From Zygnema cylindricum (Eukaryota; Streptophyta; Zygnematophyceae; Zygnematales; Zygnemataceae), in NCBI GenBank assembly GCA_037447655.1, contig JBBHKE010003466.1, positions 132,382 to 160,692 of the forward strand: a stretch of DNA of 28,311 nucleotides. Reading direction: 5' to 3'. Shown here one piece after another: positions 21,482-28,311 of this stretch. Position 1 is the stretch's first letter, and every line of letters begins with the position of its first letter. Position numbers and translations under genes: made by a program. Below the pieces are notes generated by a model, which was not told the DNA's origin, did not search any database, and saw only the letters and a list, made by a program, of their open reading frames with translations.

Positions 21482-21886
21482 CTGATCCTAGATGGTATTT
21501 GGGTTTTATGGCATTTTTGCCTCCCCTAGAGGGAAGAAGTGGGGTGAAAGGGAAGAAGATTGAATTGCGATGACTAAAATAGTGTGGATGAAACTTAACA
21601 GAAAGGGTGAAAGGGAAAATGATGGCGACATGTTGGAAATAAGGGAAAGCGTGTGTCATTTTAACCTGCCATAAAGTAAATTTGTGGTGGAAATATTCCA
21701 CCTCTACAAAATAATGTCATTCGTTTTGCTGATCAGGTTTTGATCAGTTGCTGCTTCTTTCTTATTCGTTTCGATTTGAAGAACAACTTTGAAGACTTAT
21801 AAATTTTAAAATGTGAAGACAGATCACACATTGTGGTGGTGTGAAGGGTTATGAGTTTGAGAGATTGTCACTGCGAGGACACAGTA

Positions 21887-22088
21887 CACCGTCCATCGCT
21901 ATTAGAGTTACTGAATTATTAGCCTTTACACTTTATTAGCATTAACTACACTAAATTTTGTCTTGCAAGGTGACTCGTTACGGTCCACTCACCTAACTAG
22001 TGTTTTCTTTACACTAATTTATGATTTTGGTTCAAAAAACACTATCGCTGGAATTAGAGTGATTACCTCTTATAGCGATGGGCAGTTT
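21887..22088. mobile_element. TA-flanked MITE in the KCBP 5' flank
   Basis: The left side is TA (21885-21886) followed by CACCGTCCATCGCTATTAGA. The right end reads, as reverse complement, ACTGCCCATCGCTATAAGAG. Target duplication is degenerate on the right (ggcagttttttag). Length is about 200 bp, as in related copies. It ends less than 80 bp before the predicted KCBP start codon at 22165, so it probably lies in the promoter or 5' untranslated region. Confidence 0.6.
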
Positions 22089-22164
22089 TTTAGAAAAACA
22101 TCCTGAAAGGCTCTCTATGTAACACTTTTTTCTGTGAAGGTTTGGACAGTTGCCTCGAGGCGCC

Positions 22165-25100
22165 ATGGTTTCTTCCCCGGATACAGCTCAGTCACCGCAG
22201 GAAAATACTCCACCTCGTGATCAGGATAAAATTTCACCTCAGGAAAATGCTGTTAAGTCACCTCAGGAAAATGCTGTTAAGTCACCTCAGGAAAATGTTG
22301 CACCACAGGAAAATGTTGTTCCTCCACCGAGGGAAAGTTTTCCACATCGAGGAGATGTACAACACATGCAGGACTTCATGCGCATCATGTGAGTGCAGCT
22401 TCGGCCAGTATTATCATTTTTTCTTTTGGACGTATTTGATACTTGCCTTTGGATGTTTTGCTTCAAAGTACCAGTGGTGGGAATATGTGAAGGATACAAT
22501 GAGAAAAAGAGCATCGGTAACGCAAACACGTGTATATTATGTGTATATATTCTAGGTGTTTATGTCACCTAACATCCAACTCTCGCCTCTCGCCTCTCTC
22601 CTCTCTCGGTCCTTCCCTTCGAAACGTTTATTTCATGACTCTTATTTCACCCCTCACCCTGCCTCATATCCTCACCTTGATCATGATTTCAACAGTCAGC
22701 TATACCTCGATTTCAATTCTCACTCCGACTGAGATTACAGCTCTGACTAACTAAATGGTTCTTCAACTCTAACCACACCCGTATCATTTTCTCCGATACT
22801 GTTTCTCGTCCTCGCAATGGTCCAGGTCTGTCCCAGGCGGAAGTATCGAGGCCATACGGTATCTACTGCAGAGATATCAGATGGAGACGTTTTTGAAGGG
22901 CATGGTGGAGGTCCAGGCAGCTGCAGAAGCCCGGAGGGTCCTGAAGGGCTTGGCGGGCCCTCTGAGGGGTTTTCCAGAATGCTACACTGTGGAGAACATG
23001 CTCACATATCAGCAGGTGATAAAATCAGAAAAGACAAAGATTTGTGCTCAAACAGAGAAAGGCAGGAATGGAAGTAAACACTACACCGCTCATCGTTATT
23101 TGTGTTAAAGTTTTTTTCGCCACTTAAAAACAGTTTCTCTCCGTGCACACTTGTCGGATTGTCAATCGGAGACCGCCAATAGGAAGGTGAGAATCTTGCC
23201 TTCCAATAGCAACCATCGGATTGACAATCCGACAAGTGTGCACGAAGAAAAGATGTTTTAAGTGGCGAAAAAACTTTAACACTAATAACGACGAGCGGTG
23301 TAGCTGAGGCCAAGCTTGGGAAACAGATGCTTCTGGTAGTGATGGAAGCTGATAGGGTAGGAACAACTGTCCCGATAGCGACATGCGAGGCATGTTTTTT
23401 TTGCTAAGAAACTTCATTTTTGTGCAAAAAATGTCCATGTGGCAGGTTCCTATTGGCGCATCTCTTCTAAAAATTGAGTCCGCTCTGCAGCCTCACGCTA
23501 TTAAAACTTTTCAAGAAATTTTGCGTTTTACGGATTGTGAGGATGAGAGATTCATCGGTCGGGCGGAGGAAGTGGCGATTGTGCAAAGAATTTATTCGCT
23601 GTTGTGGAAACACGTGGCACTACGAGACGAAGTGGCAGCCCAGCTTCAGAAACAGACAAGGTTTAATCCCTACATGTAAGTGGGGAAAAAACGGGCACGA
23701 GTTATTGTCATTGGCCCTCAGAGTTATTTGCATTGTCAAGGTTGGGTGAAGATCATAAAACCAAAAGTATATTCTTTAGTTGCACATATGCCCTCAAAAA
23801 GGTTCATCCATACTTGGTTAAGGTTTTCCAAGGCTGAATGTTTGAGTATGAGAGGGTTGACGGTCTTTTAAAAGGGTGATAGAGAAGGGAGGAAAGGGAA
23901 GAGATGAAGTGTTTGTTCATGTATGGCTAAGATTTTTGACGTTCTTTTCAATGCTTAAGATTGTTTGAAGAATGGCCGCTTTACCCCTTCTCTGACAAGG
24001 AGGCTTGACTGTCTAAACTAAGTGACAAAAACTAAAAAGTTTTTTGATATGGAATCTATGATACAATATTATCATATAATATTCTAACATCCCCCCACCC
24101 CCTCCACCCCTGAGGACATGTGGCAATGCTTTGAGTGCTAATCTTCACCAATTGTCGTGTAACTTTGGGTAATGGGACTCCCGTCTTTGCTTTAATGAAT
24201 TAACCAAAGAAGGGTTGGGCTTCTTGGTACTTTGCATGCAGTTTCATGTTTCGTTATTGCACCAGGTTTTGGCATCTGTTTTGAACCAGGTGTTAACGGA
24301 CATATAAGCTAATTCTTGACATCTTGTTCTTGCAGTCCTCTCTCTCTCTCTCTCCCTTTCCTCTCCCTCTCCCTCTCTCTCTCCCTCTTTCTCTCCCTCT
24401 CCTCTCTCACTTCGCCACCCTCTCTCTCCCTCCCTCTCCTCTCCCCCTCTCTCTCTCTTTGGCTTTAACCATGCATATTTCCTCCTTGCAATTTTACGTG
24501 ATTTTTACTCTCCCTGTGAGATTTGAACCCGACTCACTCGGACCCCCGTCTTGCTTGTCCAGGCTTCCTTGTTTCCGTGCATGGGAGCTCATGCGACTTA
24601 TTTTGGCCGTCTTCCCTACTTCTCCTAATTTTGCGGGTCCTCTCTCCGAGTACTTTCGCTCAGAAACACTCGATGAAGATGCCCCTCCCACTCTTCACCA
24701 AACAGTTTTGGCAGCTTGGGGAGCCTTGGATCGATCATTAAAATCCGGACCTCGGAAGTACATACCGACATCGGAGGAAATTGAATTTTTCATGGATGGG
24801 AAGACTTTATCAACGGTAGTTTTTCTGTACAATGAGGCATCGGAGCCGTTGTCGTATGATATGGTGACGACTGTCGGAAATACTTTAAAAGTGAGTTTAA
24901 TAACGAGAAGTCGGTTGACGGGGGTTATTATTTCTGGCATTATATACCATAATGGAGAGTTTGGGAATTGCACCAAAACCCATAGTCAACCGCGGAGTTT
25001 TCAATTTAAACTGAAAACTTAGTATCAGGTTCAAGGGTTTTAGGGTTCAGGTATGCAAAAGAACGATACTGAATATTGTTTGAACGTTTCCCAAATTGCA

Positions 25101-28100
25101 AATAGTCGGCCGGTCATGGTCTTGGGAAGTCTTTTTAGTGTTTTCAGGTGCGGTAAACAAAAGTTCCATGTTTTTGACCTGAGTACCTCTTTACCTTTAG
25201 GGTTTCTTAACACAAATAGGGTATTGGACTTAACTGAATACCCACAGATACTTCTTAAATGAATTACATAAGAAACGAAATTGCACTTTGTCTTGCACCA
25301 CGTGCCATGAATCTGGACCCAAAGGTACACTGTGTGTTTTTTTAAGAGTTTTTTTTTTTCTTTTGGCTTTCAAACTTAGCCTGCATGCTTATCGTTGTTT
25401 CTTTTTAAAGTGACCAATCGAGTGGTATACTCTTTACCTTTTGACCGCAAAAATTTCATGAAAAACCTGACAAATGTGTACGTGGGAAAACAAGGTTGAT
25501 AGGTGAAGAAAACATTAGCTCATAATGATGCATAAGTTATTACTCAGCTTGAAAGTTTGTGAGTCCATTTGAGACTTCCGTAACTATAAAGCCGGCTTTG
25601 AGAATCCTCGGTTTTAAATAGTAATAACGTGTTTTTCTTTGTTGACCTCTCGCAGATCGTGGCTGGAGCTTTGAAGCTGCAAGAATTGGGTTCTTTTTGT
25701 CTCTTCGAGGTCCGAAAATTGAAAGGTTTTTTGGAAGATGTTATTATTGCGGAAGACGATGAGCCAATTCTGGGTAAGGTTTCAAATGGTTTTTGTGTCA
25801 AGTGCGATTTTCAGGAATCGGGTTTTTCTGATCTACTAACAGTTTGTTCATTTGCTCCTTCTGGTACACTTCATTTCAGGGAGCGAGGACAGGAAGAGGA
25901 CAGGAAGTAGTAAAACCTTCACGTATTACAAGAGTTGTTATTGTTGAGAATTTCAGAAAGTCGTGGGATCTGTTTAAAACCTTTTCTAATTACCTTTTCA
26001 TGTTACTCAACTAAGTGATGAAGGCCAAAACCATTTGTGGGGACCTTTGTCTCCTCTCTTCCAGGAGGTTGACGCATTTCTTTATGTTTGCGTCTCTGTT
26101 GTGTTGAAGAATCAGTCAGTTTTGTGCATATTTGTTGTATCCGAATGTTGTGATGAAAAGGTTTACCTTCGAATTGGTTCTCTTTTAAACAAACATTTGC
26201 TGATTGTGCAAAAAGATGAAGGTAGTCAAAAGGTGCAATAAAATAGTTAAATTGATAGCAATGGGCGGTGGACTTGCTTAGCCCACCTCGTGGAAATGCC
26301 ACTTAAACACAAATGTTGGATAAATTTGTTTTCTCTTTCCATTAGTTCCACGAAGATTTTTTTCACTCAATATTATGATGCTATCATGACACTTTAAAAC
26401 AGATTTCTGATTTAAAGCTCGAGAGGATAAGTGTGCCTTCCTGTAAAACAGAGCAAGTGATGGGAGCATTTATTGTACTGGGGAAAACAAAAGGGGTAAA
26501 CATTACATCTACCCTTTTCTTTTGGTTGATATTCTAGTAAGAAGGAATGCAAAGTTCTGGAGGGTCCCGGATTTGAATCACTGTGACAGTCTTGCAAACA
26601 TCTTAACCATTACTAAAGCTTTTTTTGGGGACCATTTCCTGCTACAAATCCCATTTACAGAGCATATAAGACTGGAGCCCAACAGATACATTGGCGATAT
26701 TATTGCCGAAGCGAGGGCCAATGGAGGTCGAGGGTTTTCCCCGTGTAGGTTGTTGCTGAAAAAACGAATATTCCGATTCACGGATGACATCATAACAGAA
26801 CCGACATTCATTCACTTGTCATACATTCAGGTATTATTGCTGGAGTATTGTCACACTGGGATATCCCCACCCACCTCCCTTTTTTTCTTGAATTTAACAA
26901 ATCTTGGAGATTTCGAAATTCCTCATATCGTCTTGCAATGAGTGGGCACTTTCATAGTATGGTTTTGTTTGTTTTTTTTTGACTATTATGGTTCAGGTCC
27001 GTCACGACTTTGTCGAGGGATATTACCCGGTTTCCGAATCCATGGCCATGGAGCTCGTAGCTCTTCAATTGGCTGCGGATAATGGGCCTTTCGAGAGTGC
27101 GTCAGAGTACACGTGAGTGTAAAGAAAGGTTTTTAAGTAGGACTGTTTTATGAAATCAGCGTATTTTTTGGTTTTTTCAAGGTCCAAAATCATGAGGTCC
27201 TCAGGATTCTGAGGGATTTAGGGTTTGGTTTGCAGAGAATGGGCGACTGAGATTGCAGGATGTGTGCCGCCACAGTTTGCAGATCGGCCCAAATCGGAAG
27301 TCTGGCAAGAGAGAGTGAAAACTTTGTACGAAGAATTGGTGAGTTACCATGTTCCGTTTCTTGAGTAGGGATTGGAATGCCTGTTTCTCTAAAGGAAAGT
27401 GATAACTTACTCAGGCAGTGAAAACTTTTTGTGGAATCATCTTCCTCTCTGCTCAATTTGAAATGATCACTTGTTTTTGAAAGAAAATGTGGGATTGCAG
27501 TTTCTGTGAATGTTGTCGGTAACGAAGCAAATTTGGGCAAATGACAAGGGCAGGGTTCCTTAAGTAAGGATGATGCAAAATTGCGTGCTCTTCGGATGCT
27601 GTTGGAACTTCCGGACGGCGGTTCAGTTTTCTTTTCTCTCAGGAGGTCTGAGGATGAGTCAGATTTTCCGAAAACGGTGATAATGGGTATCAACAAACGA
27701 GGAGTGAGTAACGCTGTCCTATTGACTCCTTTTTTGGTTTTTTTTTTTTCTTTTCCTCCCCATGGAATGTGGATGTTAGTTTGATGGTCGTTTGTCCTGT
27801 CTCCTGTCAGGTGCGATGCTTGGACCGTGTCGGGAAAGCTATATTGCATTCTGTGGACTTCAAGGATATTGAAGAATATGCGGCGAATGAGAACCGATTC
27901 TACATCAGCATGATTATCAATGGAGAGCCTTGCGGATTAGAATTCACAACAGCCCAGGTGAATGAACAAAAATGTCAATAGATAAAAAAAAATCAAAAAC
28001 TTAAATAGATTTGACTTACACCTCCGTAAACAATGTGGGTTACAAGTGTTCTATTGCTATCGAGGTTGTGAGCACTTGAAAAATGTTAAAAAAAAAAAAA

Positions 28101-28234
28101 TGTTTGAAAACAATTACAGTAAAATGAGTACTTTTCCAGTTTCCGCAATGAAAACATGTGAGACATTATCTATTGGAATGTGTGAAGTGTGGGTGGCGAA
28201 AAGGCAAATCTAACAGGAATGGATCTTGTTCTCA

Positions 28235-28311
<77 letters not shown>
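22165..28311 (+). CDS. Kinesin-like calmodulin-binding protein (KCBP), MyTH4-FERM region, 3' end beyond window
   Basis: Exons: 22165-22388, 22826-23015, 23446-23675, 24563-24890, 25656-25773, 26661-26830, 26997-27112, 27236-27338, 27554-27703, 27811-27957. All junctions are GT-AG and phases join into 592 codons without a stop. The ATG has a good context (GGCGCCATGG) and an in-frame TGA 30 bp upstream. Residues 1-75 are disordered with SPQEN repeats. About 87-280 is MyTH4-like (RYQMETFLKG, VPIGASLLKIESAL, LRDEVAAQLQKQTRFNP, AWELMRL). From about 296 on is FERM (TVVFLYNEASEPLSYDMVTT, GSFCLFEVRKL, NRYIGDIIAEA, LLLKKRIFR, DFVEGYYPV, DGGSVFFSLRR, MGINKRG). Order and motifs match plant KCBP/ZWICHEL, a minus-end kinesin of cortical microtubules, division and trichome shape. 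MyTH4 near the N-terminus argues against myosin, where it follows the motor. The kinesin motor and calmodulin-binding helix are not in the window, so the name rests on the N-terminal half. Confidence 0.85.
22234..22299 (+). repeat. 24-bp coding tandem repeat (SPQENAVK)
   Basis: Two exact 24-bp units at 22234-22257 and 22258-22281, plus a partial third (to about 22299), encode SPQENAVK-SPQENAVK-SPQENV at residues 24-45 of the KCBP-like protein. Shorter relatives (SPQEN at 10-14, APQEN at 46-50) flank it. The 24-bp period keeps the frame, so copy number could vary without disrupting the gene. Confidence 0.9.
22389..22825 (+). other. KCBP intron 1
   Basis: Donor GTGAGT at 22389 and acceptor ccag at 22822-22825. 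The split codon AT|G gives Met75 and joins the disordered head to SVPGGSIEAIRYLLQRYQ. An alternative acceptor at 22834-22836 (cccag) would shift the frame. The middle is T/C-rich (about 22578-22690) with no other feature. Confidence 0.75.
23084..23300. mobile_element. TA-flanked foldback MITE inside KCBP intron 2 (217 bp)
   Basis: TA at 23082-23083 and 23301-23302. The two halves are near-perfect inverted copies over about 85 bp each: CACCGCTCATCGTTATTTGT on the left, CACCGCTCGTCGTTATTAGT as the reverse complement of the right, and both continue through 'cgccacttaaaa', 'gtgcacacttgtcgg' and 'attgtcaatc'. The element makes up half of the 430-bp intron (23016-23445). It has no coding capacity and can fold into one long hairpin if transcribed. 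It is the best-preserved copy of its family here and so perhaps the youngest. Confidence 0.85.
24336..24460 (+). repeat. Imperfect CT tract in KCBP intron 3
   Basis: About 125 bp of nearly pure pyrimidine (CTCTCTCC variants) within intron 3 (23676-24562). It starts after a tempting 'tgcag' at 24331-24335 that is not the acceptor used: the phase-compatible acceptor is ccag at 24559-24562, giving MLPCFRAWELM. Confidence 0.85.
24891..26660 (+). other. KCBP introns 4 and 5 with the 39-codon exon between them
   Basis: Intron 4 (24891-25655) and intron 5 (25774-26660) flank the exon 25656-25773 encoding IVAGALKLQELGSFCLFEVR and onwards. Both are long and AT-rich. Intron 4 contains TTTTAGGGTTC-like words (about 25037 and 25195) that resemble plant telobox sequence but occur singly. 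Intron 5 contains open frames (about 26035-26241) that do not fit between the FERM segments by phase or homology, so they are left out. Confidence 0.6.
28237..28311 (+). repeat. (CT)n microsatellite in KCBP intron 10, running off the window
   Basis: An uninterrupted CT run of 75 bases reaches the last base of the window. It lies in the intron that starts at 27958 (donor GTGAAT after Gln592). The true length is unknown, and an assembly break at such a repeat is possible. Confidence 0.95.

Noticed and set aside
21129-21701. 190-codon minus-strand frame
   Set aside because: Generated by the purine/pyrimidine block; biased composition and no recognisable domain.
24510-24560. tRNA T-loop-like sequence (gatttgaacccg)
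   Set aside because: No matching stem, anticodon arm or acceptor arm on either strand; it lies inside KCBP intron 3.
24324-24562. Upstream extension of the AWELM exon through the CT tract
   Set aside because: It would read Leu/Ser/Pro repeats; the phase-compatible acceptor at 24559-24562 restores the MyTH4 continuation NPYMLPCFRAWELM.
25030-25210. Interstitial telomere repeat (TTTAGGG)
   Set aside because: Only isolated single units occur, in introns; there is no tandem array.
26003-26302. Possible extra exon in KCBP intron 5
   Set aside because: The frames do not resemble FERM sequence, and the flanking exons already join in phase with the expected ILEHIRLEPNRYIGD.
1-28311. CRISPR array, prokaryotic operon or phage-like system
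   Set aside because: The spliced genes and MITEs show this is eukaryotic nuclear DNA, and no regularly spaced direct repeats with unique spacers were seen.

Overview
This is nuclear DNA from a photosynthetic eukaryote of the green lineage, most likely a streptophyte alga or another early-diverging green plant. The evidence is two intron-rich, GT-AG spliced genes. One (minus strand, 4340-7126) is a plant-type chloroplast sedoheptulose-1,7-bisphosphatase with a transit peptide. The other (plus strand, from 22165 past the right edge) encodes an N-terminal MyTH4-FERM region that best matches plant kinesin-like calmodulin-binding protein (KCBP). I cannot name the species.

Layout. 1-561 is the truncated end of a PIF/Harbinger-like MITE. 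562-4339 is AT-rich intergenic DNA with a minus-strand ORF stub, a 28-bp tandem repeat, a 218-bp TA-flanked foldback MITE and the arms of a looser inverted-repeat family. 4340-7126 is SBPase: seven exons, 395 codons, apparently intact. Its upstream flank has a 15-bp motif in three copies. 7530-17100 is dominated by non-autonomous DNA transposons: two Harbinger-like elements abutting through one shared TTA, a third with perfect TAA duplications, partial copies, a 541-bp TA-flanked element, and a relic that looks like the C-terminal part of a reverse-transcriptase retroelement. 17.1-21.9 kb is mostly AT-rich with no recognisable gene, ending in a pyrimidine-then-purine block. 22165-28311 is the 5' half of the KCBP-like gene (ten exons, 592 codons in phase), with one MITE just upstream, one inside intron 2, and CT tracts in introns 3 and 10.

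The two genes are about 15 kb apart on opposite strands and have no evident functional link: one acts in the Calvin-Benson cycle in the plastid stroma, the other is probably a minus-end microtubule motor. There is no operon-like organisation, CRISPR array, or rRNA or tRNA gene that I could support. Exon boundaries were set by hand from splice motifs, reading phase and remembered family conservation; no database search was run.
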